This document shows positions 15,201-24,412 of a stretch of 64,000 nt of DNA, piece after piece. The DNA comes from Fervidobacterium pennivorans (GTDB lineage Bacteria; Thermotogota; Thermotogae; Thermotogales; Fervidobacteriaceae). The position numbers were made by a program, and so were the translations under genes. The stretch spans positions 310,001 to 374,000 of the forward strand of contig NZ_CP011393.1 in NCBI RefSeq assembly GCF_001644665.1. The letters are read 5' to 3'. The notes under the pieces are model-generated. The model searched no databases and had not been told where the DNA came from. It saw only the letters and a list, made by a program, of their open reading frames with translations. Each line of letters begins with the position of its first letter. Position 1 is the stretch's first letter.

Positions 15201-16631
15201 TTACCTCAAAAGTCGCGCCTTTAGAACATCCAAAAACTCTTTTTTTACTAGCGTAAAAGGTTCTTTGTAAACAATTATCGTAATTATTATCCCCAATGCT
15301 CCCAAAACCATATTCACCGCAACGTTGTTTTGAAACGTCTCAATTAACGCAACAGTTGACATCAAAACAGTTACCAATGTAACTTTCTTCAAATTGTATC
15401 CTGCTTCCGGATGCAACTTCATCGCAACCAAAGTCCTCATCCAGAAAAATACAATATACGATATCCCGGTTGATATTGCCGCACCTCTGGCTCCGTAAAT
15501 CGGAACTAATACTGTATTGCCGATGTAGTTTGTTAAAGCGGAAACCGTCGCTATCAACATATGCCAATAACTTTTTTTCTTAAAGTTTATCCACACTACC
15601 GTTGTTTCAGAAATAGAATACATTATTGGCAAGAATGCTAAGAATGGAAACACCATACTACTTTCTCTATATGACTTTGCCAACAACAAAAACAATATAT
15701 CTTTAAAACCCAAAAGAAGAAAACCAACCGAAAACATAACAAAACTTACCATTTCATTGGCTCTCACAAAGAATGATGTATCCTGATTATCCTTTGAGTA
15801 TCTTTCATACGCTGTTGGTACCCAGAATGTGGTAAAACCACTTTGTACTAAGGTTAGTACTTGTACAACCTTGAAAGCCGCACTGTAAATTCCTATCTGC
15901 ACAAATGTGCTATATTGCCTTAGGCTTATTCGATCTATTGAACTAAACAACCAAAACAACAACATGGTTGGCACAAATGGAGCGCTATACTTAAGAACTT
16001 CTTTTAACTCTTCTTTCCTTGGTTTCGTTACCCTCCAATAGCTCTTCCCTTGAGAAATACCTACTAAAAGTGCAAGCAGTGTTCCAACAAATCCTCCCAA
16101 AATTACCGAGTAAAATGTGCGACTGATTAGTGCAAAGATTATCGTAAAAACTGTTGTTGAAATGGCGGCAACTATATCTATCAAAGAATAGAGCATCCCT
16201 TTCTTTAACATCCTTACTATCAATTGATTGTACCTTTGGAACAATGACAGGTATATATTTACAACGAGCATGAGGTTTATAAAATCATATCTCTGACCAT
16301 ACAACACTACGCTGATTCTGTCCGACAGAACTAGGACAAACAGCGAGAGAATAGTAGCAATAAAAACAGAAGGCAAAAGACACGACCATAGAAGTTCATT
16401 TTTCCTGTCTTCTTCGTAGTCATAAAAAAATCTTACGAAAGCCTGGTCGGTTCCAAAAAGCACAGTTGTGTTAATTACACCAAAAGCTGTTGCATACATC
16501 GCACTTTTACCAAATTCTTCAGGATTTATCAAGTAAGTGATTATTGGTGTTGTGAAAACAGAAATAAACGCACGCAACCACGTGCCAATTGAAAAGGAAA
16601 GAAAAGATTTAAAGTATTTTCTCGTGCTCAT
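15201..16631 (-). CDS. Wzx-type polysaccharide flippase, 1
   Basis: 476 residues, highly hydrophobic, with about 12-14 predicted membrane helices in the MOP/PST pattern. It opens FKSFLSFSIGTWLRAFISVF and contains PIITYLINPEEFGKSAMYAT, which corresponds to the conserved TxxLTPxEyG block of flippases. It also has LREYSTF-like RISLRQYSTFVQIGIYSAAF near residue 240. Such proteins move undecaprenyl-PP-linked repeat units across the inner membrane. It lies 34 bases downstream of a GT4 gene on the same strand. One of three flippases in the window (also 20429 and 34443); their repeat units probably differ or only one is used. Confidence 0.88.
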   Translation of the reverse strand: MSTRKYFKSFLSFSIGTWLRAFISVFTTPIITYLINPEEFGKSAMYATAFGVINTTVLFGTDQAFVRFFYDYEEDRKNELLWSCLLPSVFIATILSLFVLVLSDRISVVLYGQRYDFINLMLVVNIYLSLFQRYNQLIVRMLKKGMLYSLIDIVAAISTTVFTIIFALISRTFYSVILGGFVGTLLALLVGISQGKSYWRVTKPRKEELKEVLKYSAPFVPTMLLFWLFSSIDRISLRQYSTFVQIGIYSAAFKVVQVLTLVQSGFTTFWVPTAYERYSKDNQDTSFFVRANEMVSFVMFSVGFLLLGFKDILFLLLAKSYRESSMVFPFLAFLPIMYSISETTVVWINFKKKSYWHMLIATVSALTNYIGNTVLVPIYGARGAAISTGISYIVFFWMRTLVAMKLHPEAGYNLKKVTLVTVLMSTVALIETFQNNVAVNMVLGALGIIITIIVYKEPFTLVKKEFLDVLKARLLR

Positions 16632-16665
16632 TTATGGCTCTCCTTCGAAAGGGTATAACCTTGTT

Positions 16666-17907
16666 TCAGTCTATCGTTATACATTCTTCTTTCTTTTCTT
16701 GCAGTACAGCTTCATAGACCTGTTTCTCCATCTTCACAATGTACTCCCAGGTGTATTTCTGGGCTCTTTGAACAATCTTCTGCCTATCATATCCACTTCG
16801 TAGTACTTCAACGACTTTCTTTGCGAACCTTTCCTCAAAATCTGGTCCTTCTTCAACCACGTATTCTTGAAACCCAATCGCTTCTGGAATCCCCCCGTTG
16901 CTGCTCCCCACCACACATGTTCCACATACTTGGGCTTCCAAGACAACACATCCCCAGCCTTCATTTCTACTTGGTAAAACCATAACATCCATTGCATTCA
17001 TGTATTTCGCTACCTCAGATTGGTCTAACCTTCCTGTGAACAAAACCTCCAACCCTTTATCTTCCGCTTCCTGCTCCATCTTATCCCTCAAATGTCCAAC
17101 TCCAACTACAATAAACTTAACTTTTGGATATCCTTTTCTAATCATGTCAAATATCTCAACAAGTTTATCAGCTCGCTTTATCTCTATCAAATTTCCCACG
17201 AACCCAACGTACTTGTACCCTTCGGTGTATATTCCAAGCTGTCTTCTCACTTGGTCTTTGTCGAGCGATCTGAAAATCTGTGGATCGTACCCGTTTGGAA
17301 TGACGACAGCGTTTTTACCTGAGTAACCAAAAGATCTTGCTTTCTCCAGAAGTGCGTTGCTGACAAAAATCACCGCTTGAGCCGACTCGAAAACGTCCAA
17401 GTAGACCTTCTTTCTTTTCTCCATGAGAATATTAACATCGCTTCCATGAACAGTCAAAACGTATGGTTTTGAATACTTTTCAGATAGAATCTGTGCGATT
17501 AAACCTGCTGGTGGTGTGTACATTCCATGGGCATGGATCAAGTCGAAACTGGATAAGTCAAAACGTGACTCCACACAGCGTGCAAAACTTTCGGCTTGCT
17601 TTGCTATTATGTGCTCTTCAGTGATCAGATTTATCTTTCTAATCAATCTCCACACCAACCAGGTGGCCTTTCTTTTGCAATCCACCCGCGAGTACTGAAC
17701 CCCGTTGAATTCTTTAACCGGGTTAATCTGCTCTTTTCTGAGTAAGCGTCTTGCAAGGCTGTCTAGCCAACCATCTTTGAACCAAACCGGCACCGCTGTA
17801 TAATCAATGCCGAGTTTAACGCATTGTTCGATCCTCCTTGTTATGAATACTCCATTTGCCAAATTCCCCTCACGTGGAAAAAGGTTCGTCAGGACGAAAA
17901 CTTTCAT
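16666..17907 (-). CDS. GT4 family glycosyltransferase
   Basis: 413 residues from ATG 17907 (GAGGTGGATTCAC before it). Typical GT-B architecture: MKVFVLTNLFPREGNLANGV, IHAHGMYTPPAGLIAQIL, LTVHGSDVNILMEKRKK, VIPNGYDPQIF, then VGFVGNLIEIKRADKLVEI and LPSRNEGWGCVVLEAQVCGT, whose Glu-x7-Glu motif binds the nucleotide sugar. It is a retaining, cytoplasmic transferase for polysaccharide assembly. The last 57 codons are almost identical in DNA to those of the GT gene ending at 19134, suggesting local gene conversion. An IS begins 25 bases upstream of its start, so its original promoter may have been displaced. Confidence 0.9.
   Translation of the reverse strand: MKVFVLTNLFPREGNLANGVFITRRIEQCVKLGIDYTAVPVWFKDGWLDSLARRLLRKEQINPVKEFNGVQYSRVDCKRKATWLVWRLIRKINLITEEHIIAKQAESFARCVESRFDLSSFDLIHAHGMYTPPAGLIAQILSEKYSKPYVLTVHGSDVNILMEKRKKVYLDVFESAQAVIFVSNALLEKARSFGYSGKNAVVIPNGYDPQIFRSLDKDQVRRQLGIYTEGYKYVGFVGNLIEIKRADKLVEIFDMIRKGYPKVKFIVVGVGHLRDKMEQEAEDKGLEVLFTGRLDQSEVAKYMNAMDVMVLPSRNEGWGCVVLEAQVCGTCVVGSSNGGIPEAIGFQEYVVEEGPDFEERFAKKVVEVLRSGYDRQKIVQRAQKYTWEYIVKMEKQVYEAVLQEKKEECITID
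16690..16862 (-). repeat. 173-bp direct repeat, copy 1 (GT4 C-terminus)
   Basis: Matches 19152-19324 with about two mismatches by hand alignment. Both copies encode the same C-terminal residues (GPDFEERF to VYEAVLQEKK) of two otherwise clearly different GT4 genes. A third, decayed relative lies at 10464. Confidence 0.85.
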
Positions 17908-17931
17908 GTGAATCCACCTCTTTAACAAAGT

Positions 17932-18990
17932 GATAATGTTAACTAAAAGTATTGAAACTTTCCAAAAACCGTATTATCCTTATAAATAGGGGACACCCCC
18001 CAACCATCTCTTGACAAAGCAGGTTCCCCGATATGAACAACTCAACACTCTCTTGTCCAAAATGCGGTTCCACCAACTTATACAAAAACGGTCATGACAA
18101 ATACGGTAACCAACAATTCCTTTGCAAAGTCTGCAATCATTCTTTCAAACTTTCCCATTCTCACAAACGCAAAAACTTCTCTTTCCTTTATCCCAAATGC
18201 ACTTCTTGTGGTAAAGCTATGGAAATTTACAAAGTCCGTCGCTCTTTCGTTGTCTTCCGTTGTAGAACTTGTCGTACCAAAGATAGAGTACCTTTTAACC
18301 TCCCCGAACCAGTCACCCTTATTCCTGAGAAATTTAAATATTTCCGCTTCCCTATCTTTTTCGTCTTAAAGGCTTTTGTTTTGTATATGAAACACAATAT
18401 GTCTTATCGCTCTCTTGCTCATTCTCTTAATATCAAAGTATCTCATGTCACCATATACAAATGGGTTATTAAATTGTGTACTTTATTCTCTGTACTTTTT
18501 CCAACATTTACCATCGAAAATGTTTTCTCAGTTCATGCTGATGAAACTGTTCTTGTGTTCAAAGAACAAAAGTACTATGTTTGGCTATTAGTTGATCACG
18601 AAACTAACTTAATTCTTTGTTGGCATGTCTCAAAGTATCGTGATATGGGACAAGTCAAAGTATTGCTCGAGAAGTTCTTTGGTAATTCAAAACCTAGAAA
18701 CATTGAACTTATTACTGATGGACTTGGTGCATATGAAAGTGCAGTAAAGCTGTTGTTCAGAAATATCAATCACGTAGTGGTACCGCTCGGTAAAAACAAT
18801 CAATGTGAATCTAAGTTTTCATTGTTGAAAGACTTTTTCCGACTCAAGCGAGGGCTGAAGAATACGAAGAATTTAGCGAAATATATTCAAGGCTTTTGTG
18901 TAGTGAAGAATCTTTGGAAAACGCACAATGGTAATATCAATCACATTCTTTCACACTTACACTCTTTCATCACTACAAGTTAACACTATC
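17932..18990 (+). mobile_element. Complete zinc-ribbon DDE insertion sequence
   Basis: 1059 bp with imperfect terminal inverted repeats: left GATAATGTTAACTAAAAGTA, right (read inward) GATAGTGTTAACTTGTAGTG. It holds one intact transposase (18033-18983). It is the only full-length, unbroken copy in the window and the likely source of mobility for the 340-bp derivatives at 13080 and 39181. It sits between two GT4 genes that share identical 3' ends. No clear target duplication was visible. Confidence 0.88.
18033..18983 (+). CDS. DDE transposase with N-terminal zinc ribbons (IS6/IS240-like core)
   Basis: 316 residues. Two zinc ribbons: CPKCGSTNLYKNGHDKYGNQ with CKVC (residues 8-34) and CTSCGKAMEIYK with CRTC (~55-80). 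A helix-turn-helix follows (SYRSLAHSLNIKVSHVTIYK, ~128-150). The catalytic acids appear as HADET (Asp ~171), ITDGLGAY (Asp ~228) and NNQCESKFS (Glu ~259). The core resembles the DDE_Tnp_IS240 (IS6-type) domain; the double ribbon front is reminiscent of IS1 InsA. All three acids are present, so it looks functional. Exact family needs a database match. Confidence 0.88.
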   Translation: MNNSTLSCPKCGSTNLYKNGHDKYGNQQFLCKVCNHSFKLSHSHKRKNFSFLYPKCTSCGKAMEIYKVRRSFVVFRCRTCRTKDRVPFNLPEPVTLIPEKFKYFRFPIFFVLKAFVLYMKHNMSYRSLAHSLNIKVSHVTIYKWVIKLCTLFSVLFPTFTIENVFSVHADETVLVFKEQKYYVWLLVDHETNLILCWHVSKYRDMGQVKVLLEKFFGNSKPRNIELITDGLGAYESAVKLLFRNINHVVVPLGKNNQCESKFSLLKDFFRLKRGLKNTKNLAKYIQGFCVVKNLWKTHNGNINHILSHLHSFITTS

Positions 18991-19133
18991 TTGTGATTTT
19001 CGAAGGTTTACTCAGAGGTTGTGGTCACTTTTTAATTCATCCCCACACACGTTTTCCGAAACTACCTGATTTGTGAATAAAATTGACCTTAGGCTTATTA
19101 ATCCAATTTGATATTTTAGGTATTTCCTTGTGT

Positions 19134-20347
19134 TCATACATTAAACTCCTTTTTCTTTTCTTGCAGTACAGCTTCATAGACCTGTTTCTCCATCTTCACA
19201 ATGTACTCCCAGGTGTATTTCTGGGCTCTTTGAACAATCTTCTGCCTATCATACCCACTTCGTAGTACTTCAACGACTTTCTTTGTGAACCTTTCCTCAA
19301 AATCTGGTCCTTCTTCAACCACGTGTTCTTCAAATCCAATTGCTTCTGGAATTCCTCCATTGTTACTTCCCACAACACATGTTCCGCATGCCTGAGCTTC
19401 AATGACAACCGCTCCAAAACCTTCATTTCTGCTTGGGAGTATCATAACATCCATTGCGTTCATATACTTTGCCACATCTACTTGACTGACGCGACCAATC
19501 AAAACGGCTTCGAGATTTTCATCACGTAAAGATTTTTCAAGCTTTCTCCTAAGTTGTCCATCGCCTACAACTATAAACTTCACATGACCGATGCTTTTTG
19601 CGATTTTCAGAAAGATTTCGGTCAATTTATCAGCTCGCTTTACATAATTTAAATTCCCAACGAACCCGACGTATTTATAACCGGGACTATAAATCCCCAA
19701 CTCTTTTCTAATTAATTCCTTTTCAAGAGGTTTAAATATATCAGGGTCAAACCCATTTGGCACAACCATGGCGTTCTTTCCAGAATACCCAAATTGTTTA
19801 GCCCTTTCTAAAAGTGCATTACTGACAAAAATAGTTCTCGCCGCCCTTTCCAAAAAAGGAATGTATTTTTTTCTCCATTTCTTCATCATATAGTTAACAT
19901 CACTACCATGCAACGTCAATATATAAGGTTTGCGATACTTCTCCGCAATAAAAAAGGCCACTATTCCAGCTGGCACCCTAAACATACCATGAGCGTGTAT
20001 GATATCGTAACTTGAAACATCTGCGTTCTTCTCGATTTCACTAACAGCCCGAAGTGCATTTTTCAACACATACTTGAAAGAGAGTTCAGATGCAATAAAC
20101 GACGGAAGACTTCTCTTGACAATTACAGGTTCGTATCGAACACCATCAATTTCTTTAAGAACAGCAGAATATTTCCCAAGCATTTTGCCTTTAATGTACT
20201 CAATTAGCTTTGAATCCTTTTTGACAATAGCTATCGCCTTGTATGATATTCCATTAACTTCATAACGTTTGAGTCTATTTGTTATAAAATCCCACTCGAT
20301 TTGTTCTCAATGTAAGGAAAAAGGTTAGTTAGAATAAGTACTTTCAC
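19134..20347 (-). pseudogene. GT4 glycosyltransferase broken by a one-base frameshift near its start
   Basis: From a GTG at 20347 (GAGGAGGAATTATTCA before it) the frame reads VKVLILTNLFPYIENKSSGI, then hits a stop. Adding one base in the A4 run at 20286-20289 restores ITNRLKRYEVNGISYK and joins the long frame whose first ATG is at 20183. The restored protein is about 404 residues and matches the GT4 gene at 16666 from end to end, including HAHGMFRVPAGIV, LHGSDVNYMMKKW and LPSRNEGFGAVVIEAQACGT. Either the gene is recently inactivated or the base is a sequencing miss in a homopolymer. Translation from 20183 alone would lack the first Rossmann strand. Confidence 0.82.
19152..19324 (-). repeat. 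173-bp direct repeat, copy 2 (GT4 C-terminus)
   Basis: Partner of 16690-16862; see that entry. The offset is 2462 bases and the IS at 17932 lies between the copies, so recombination between them would remove the IS and fuse the two GT genes. Confidence 0.85.
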
Positions 20348-20428
20348 TGAATAATTCCTCCTCAAAATGTATACAAGTTGCTAATTATCAAATCGTTTTA
20401 GCATGTTGAACGTTAGCGAATGTCAATA

Positions 20429-21868
20429 CTACTTATTCATACTTTTCAATCGGTTCAAGAATTCGAAAAAGCTTTTCATTAACTTTCTGAAAACATCATT
20501 GTAAAGCAGAGTCACAACAACTATACCTGTTAAACTGCTCAGAATCCCAACATAAAATCTTTCAAAAAATGTGTTTATCGATGCAATGATAATAAGTATT
20601 AGCATCGAAACGTACGCTCGCTTCGAATTATATTTCACAGGATACAGCTTCTCAGAAGCTGCTTTTTCTATAGCAAAAACAATAATAGAAGACAAGCCAG
20701 TAGTGACTGCTGCACCTTTCGCTCCAAGTAGGGGAATTAATAAAAGATTACCGATTATGTTAAAAGCTGCTGCAACTCCGTCGCTAATAATGTACCAATA
20801 GGTTTTCTTCGCAAAATCTATTCCCCTTGCAACCACAATCGCCATAGTTATAGCCACTGGTTGTAAAAGTAAAAATGGAGCAATGTATGCTGAACTTCGA
20901 TAACTTTTTGCAAAAAGCAAAAATATTACATTCTTTGCACTCATGATCAAAAGCGCTAAAATTAATATTAAAAACGAAATATAATCAAATGTCTTTGAGA
21001 ATAGCTCTTTGTTATTAGGATTTTTCTCATATTGCTCGTAGGCAAAAGGATACCAAAATGTCGAAAAACCACTTGTGAACAAGCTCATCACTGAAACTAA
21101 TTTAAAAGCCGCTGAGTATAAGCCAATTTCTTCAAACGTTGAGTACATTCGCAAAACTATCCTATCTGTCCATCCAAACAACCACCAGACCACACCAGAT
21201 AAAAGAAATGGGTAAGAATAGGCTAATATTTCTTTAACCAAGCTTTTGTCAATCTTTATCGGAAACCAGCTTTCACGATGTAGGTAAATTCCTAAGCTTA
21301 AAGCAAGAATATTTGAAAATAATTGAGCGTAGAGAACAGCGTAGAAATTTCTGCTAATTAATAAAGCGTACAGTATAACAAACAGCACGTTACTCGCAGC
21401 ACTCACTATTTGCAATGCAGAGTAGGAAAAACCTTTTTCTTGCATTCTCAGCACTGTTTGGCTAAAAGTCTGCAACACACCGAAAAATACAGCAAAAACC
21501 AGTATTAGGTGAGCTTTCGAATTTTTCTGACCCGCCAAAAAAATGTTAACTGTATCTTTGAACAAAAGTACAAATCCGAAGAAAATCACACTAAGGAAGA
21601 CAGGCACCACCAAACTACTCCAAAGAAGTTTTCTTTTCTCTTCAACACTATGATAGAGCCTCATAAAACCGTTTGGTGTACCTATTAATACAATTAGCAA
21701 AATCATAGAGTAAATTGTTGAAAACATGGTTGCCTTACCATATTCAGCTGGTTCAATCAACCATGATGTAATGGGTACGGACAAAAATGAGATAATAGCT
21801 GAAAACCAAATTCCAACAGAGAAAGAAAAGTAGCTTTTTAGAAATCTATTTTTCAAACTGACATCCAT
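20429..21868 (-). CDS. Wzx-type polysaccharide flippase, 2
   Basis: 479 residues with 12-14 hydrophobic helices. Opening FLKSYFSFSVGIWFSAIISF and PITSWLIEPAEYGKATMFST parallel the flippase at 15201 closely, as does VLRMYSTFEEIGLYSAAFKL near residue 240, so the two are paralogues rather than unrelated flippases. Start ATG 21868 follows GGAGAGTG. Probably moves a lipid-linked oligosaccharide across the inner membrane. It follows the GT2 gene and its displaced tail on the same strand. Confidence 0.88.
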   Translation of the reverse strand: MDVSLKNRFLKSYFSFSVGIWFSAIISFLSVPITSWLIEPAEYGKATMFSTIYSMILLIVLIGTPNGFMRLYHSVEEKRKLLWSSLVVPVFLSVIFFGFVLLFKDTVNIFLAGQKNSKAHLILVFAVFFGVLQTFSQTVLRMQEKGFSYSALQIVSAASNVLFVILYALLISRNFYAVLYAQLFSNILALSLGIYLHRESWFPIKIDKSLVKEILAYSYPFLLSGVVWWLFGWTDRIVLRMYSTFEEIGLYSAAFKLVSVMSLFTSGFSTFWYPFAYEQYEKNPNNKELFSKTFDYISFLILILALLIMSAKNVIFLLFAKSYRSSAYIAPFLLLQPVAITMAIVVARGIDFAKKTYWYIISDGVAAAFNIIGNLLLIPLLGAKGAAVTTGLSSIIVFAIEKAASEKLYPVKYNSKRAYVSMLILIIIASINTFFERFYVGILSSLTGIVVVTLLYNDVFRKLMKSFFEFLNRLKSMNK

Positions 21869-21885
21869 CGTGCCACACTCTCCAT

Positions 21886-22047
21886 TTACCCTTCAATTCT
21901 TACCTTTGTTGCAATGTTCAAAAACCTCAAAATAGTATTCAAGACTTCTAACTTCTCTACACTTGTCACCACCTCAAAATAACCTTTTTGAGCTTCATCA
22001 AGAAGGTATTTAAATATATCAGGCAGTTTCTTGTCATGGTTAATGCG
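21886..22047 (-). pseudogene. Displaced C-terminal tail of the GT2 gene
   Basis: Immediately after the stop of the GT2 gene and in the same frame the sequence reads DKKLPDIFKYLLDEAQKGYF, then VTSVEKLEVLNTILRFLNIA, ending at a stop at 21886. The first ten residues repeat those just before the GT2 stop. This is the original end of the GT2 protein, cut off by a 66-bp insertion that brings one in-frame TAA. Confidence 0.75.
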
Positions 22048-22101
22048 TTAGATATGACTGCTAAGGCTTCGGTATTTAAATATATCAGGCAGTTTCTTGT
22101 C
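22005..22101 (-). repeat. 31-bp direct repeat pair flanking a 35-bp insert with a stop codon
   Basis: The 31-base unit at 22005-22035 recurs exactly at 22071-22101, separated by 35 bases of unrelated sequence. The repeat period is 66 bases, a multiple of three, so the reading frame is kept and only the TAA at 22048-22050 interrupts the GT2 protein. Slippage or recombination between the repeats would restore the gene. Confidence 0.85.
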
Positions 22102-23109
22102 CCGCAAATCCTTGTAAAATAAGTTCACATCCTTACCTAGATACACGTGAGTATCCGAAATATTCTTGATGTAAAGTACTCTTGGATTATCCGTTCTCTT
22201 ACTTTCATAAAATGAAAAAATTGCCCTGTAGTATTCATTTTCGTCTCTCTCAAAACCATATTCTTTGCTAACAATCCTCAGCAATTCCCAAACTTGTCGA
22301 CGGTATTTTTCTGAACTTACACTAATTTCCCTAAACCTTCCTGTAACCCTCCACAACTTCCTTTTCAAACGTGGATCAAGAAAATAGAAATTCGGCAGGT
22401 GTACGAATTTAGACAGTGTCACAATCGTTCTAAAAACGCCGTTTGCTGCAACGAATCTTCCAATTTCCGACCTTACGTAATTCTCTTCGCTCAATCTATA
22501 GGCATACCAAGGACGTTTAACATACTTTATATTCCCTACTCTGAAACTTTCTTCATTTACACAGAACCAGTATGGCATATTCCATTTTATGTAGTTTTCA
22601 ACAACATAATTGAAAAAGAATTTTCTAGTCACAAAGAAAGGATCGGGTATAGGGTTCCCCCCGGCATTTGCCAAAAGGTGTATTAACGTTTTATTTGAAA
22701 CATCCCTTCTTGCCTTAATTCTACCAATTATCTCCCCTTTTGAATTTATTGTTATTAAATCTGAATAGATACCATCAACATTCTCTCTTTCACAAATATC
22801 AACATATTCATGAATACATCGGTCATCTAATAGTCTGTCATCACCATGGAAAAGCGCAACATAGTCAGCTTCAACATAACTTGCAGCTGTTAGTAACGCT
22901 TCCAACTGCCCCTTATTGGCCGAATGCCGAATATAAAGTATTTTTTCACTATGAAACTGCCTAACTATATCCGGAGTTGAATCAGTAGAACCATCGTCTA
23001 CAATAACCAACCTTAAATTAACACCCTTCTGAGAAAGAACACTTTCGATTGCTTCTTTCAGGTAGGTTTGGTCATTGTATACCGGCATAAGAATATCTAC
23101 TTTAGCCAT
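22048..23109 (-). CDS. GT2 family glycosyltransferase (C-terminus truncated by insertion)
   Basis: About 353 residues from ATG 23109 (GGGGTGAAAATA before it). GT-A signatures: VDILMPVYNDQTYLKEAIES, LVIVDDGSTDSTPDIV and FHGDDRLL, the last being the metal-binding Asp motif near residue 90. The C-terminal half carries no recognised domain. The protein ends prematurely in DIFKYRSLSSHI; the likely original ending of about 46 more residues lies directly downstream in the same frame (21886-22047). The start overlaps the preceding GT4 gene closely (its stop is at 23115), so both are translated from one message. The catalytic domain is intact, so activity may remain. Confidence 0.85.
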   Translation of the reverse strand: MAKVDILMPVYNDQTYLKEAIESVLSQKGVNLRLVIVDDGSTDSTPDIVRQFHSEKILYIRHSANKGQLEALLTAASYVEADYVALFHGDDRLLDDRCIHEYVDICERENVDGIYSDLITINSKGEIIGRIKARRDVSNKTLIHLLANAGGNPIPDPFFVTRKFFFNYVVENYIKWNMPYWFCVNEESFRVGNIKYVKRPWYAYRLSEENYVRSEIGRFVAANGVFRTIVTLSKFVHLPNFYFLDPRLKRKLWRVTGRFREISVSSEKYRRQVWELLRIVSKEYGFERDENEYYRAIFSFYESKRTDNPRVLYIKNISDTHVYLGKDVNLFYKDLRDKKLPDIFKYRSLSSHI

Positions 23110-23114
23110 TATTT

Positions 23115-24314
23115 TCACCCCATGTTCAACACCTTTTCGTATACCTCGAGAACTTTTTTCGCATGCTCAATATATCCGTGATTTTGAATTACGTATTCTC
23201 TTGCCATCTTACGAATTTCTTCTAACTTGTCATAGTTATCTTTTACGTAAACCAACTTTTCAATTATTGCTTCCTCACTCTTTTGCTCAATCAAAAAACC
23301 GTTCTTTCCATCTTTTATAACCTCTTTCATCCCTCCGACATTAGAACATATGACTATCTTCCCACACGCCATTCCCTCCAGCATAGTCAAAGACGTGGCT
23401 TCTTCAACCCCTTCCTTTGAAGTTATACTTGGCACAAGTATTACGTCACTGGCTTGATAATATCTATGAACTTCTGTGTTTGGAATTCCGCCCATAACTT
23501 TTACATTCTGCTTCCCTTTTAGAGTTTCCTCAATAAGACCTTTCAAAGGACCTTCACCAGCGAAAATGAAATAAAAATCACTGTCTTCCATCCTTGCAAA
23601 AGCTCTCGCTGCGTATTGAACCCCATTTTTATCCACATACCTGCGGGGTACCAGAACTATTAACTTTTCTAACGGCAATCCCAACTCTTTGCGGATTAGA
23701 GCCTTTTCTTTCTCACTTACTGGAGAAAACCTTTCCGTATCAACTGCATTGTAAATTACCGCTATCTTTTCAGAAGGATAGCTGAATTCACTAACAATGT
23801 AGTCTTTTATCCTGGAGTCTACTGCTATTATAAAATCTGCTTTTTCTATCGCAGCTTTCTCAGTTTCATAACAGTAACTATAGATTTTCTCTCTTAACTT
23901 TTCTTTCTTGAACCTAGAACTATAATTTAACACTTCTTTTGCGAAGTAACCATGAAGCGTTAGCACTATCTTACCAAAATTCACACCTGTCGCTGAAACA
24001 ACATCATGAGCATGAACTAAATCATATTCAGAAAAATCCATTTTCCGGAAGAATCGCTCGTAATATCGAATAAGTGACTTGAATGCAAGGAAAATAGGAT
24101 CTGACCCTATGAATTCAAATGGCGCTGATGATATAGACCACAAAGCTACTTTTAACTTGCCCGCCACATTCAATCTCCATATTGGCACAGGATAAAAAAC
24201 TCCAACTTCATGTCCTAATTTTAAAAGTGCCTTTTCAAGCAGGTTCTGATGCACATGTTTCCCTCCGATTCCTTCCAACTTAGGATTGTCCGTGGATACT
24301 ATTGCAATTTTCAA
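23115..24314 (-). CDS. GT4 family glycosyltransferase
   Basis: 399 residues from a TTG at 24314, chosen because GGAGGTGCCAAC precedes it and the Rossmann strand begins there (LKIAIVSTDNPKLEGIGGKH). The frame upstream of this is not protein-like. Motifs include HAHDVVSATGVNFG, LTLHGYFAKEVL, VIYNAVDTERFSP, VLVPRRYVDKNGVQYAARAF, VPSITSKEGVEEATSLTMLE (Glu-x7-Glu region) and CSNVGGMKEVIKDGKNG. A retaining cytoplasmic glycosyltransferase. Its upstream end is only ~100 bases from the ATPase copy 2 gene, which marks the edge of the accessory island. Confidence 0.88.
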   Translation of the reverse strand: MKIAIVSTDNPKLEGIGGKHVHQNLLEKALLKLGHEVGVFYPVPIWRLNVAGKLKVALWSISSAPFEFIGSDPIFLAFKSLIRYYERFFRKMDFSEYDLVHAHDVVSATGVNFGKIVLTLHGYFAKEVLNYSSRFKKEKLREKIYSYCYETEKAAIEKADFIIAVDSRIKDYIVSEFSYPSEKIAVIYNAVDTERFSPVSEKEKALIRKELGLPLEKLIVLVPRRYVDKNGVQYAARAFARMEDSDFYFIFAGEGPLKGLIEETLKGKQNVKVMGGIPNTEVHRYYQASDVILVPSITSKEGVEEATSLTMLEGMACGKIVICSNVGGMKEVIKDGKNGFLIEQKSEEAIIEKLVYVKDNYDKLEEIRKMAREYVIQNHGYIEHAKKVLEVYEKVLNMG

Positions 24315-24412
24315 AGTTGGCACCTCCAATAAACTTTGATATTCTCCGGGAAGTGTGTTACAATGCTCCACAGTTTGTTTACAGCCTTGCTTTCTTTCCC
24401 ATTTGTCCAAAA

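Noticed and set aside
17932-18990. Target-site duplication of the full-length IS
   Set aside because: The bases on the two sides (left CTTTAACAAAGT, right TTGTGATTTTC) do not match convincingly.
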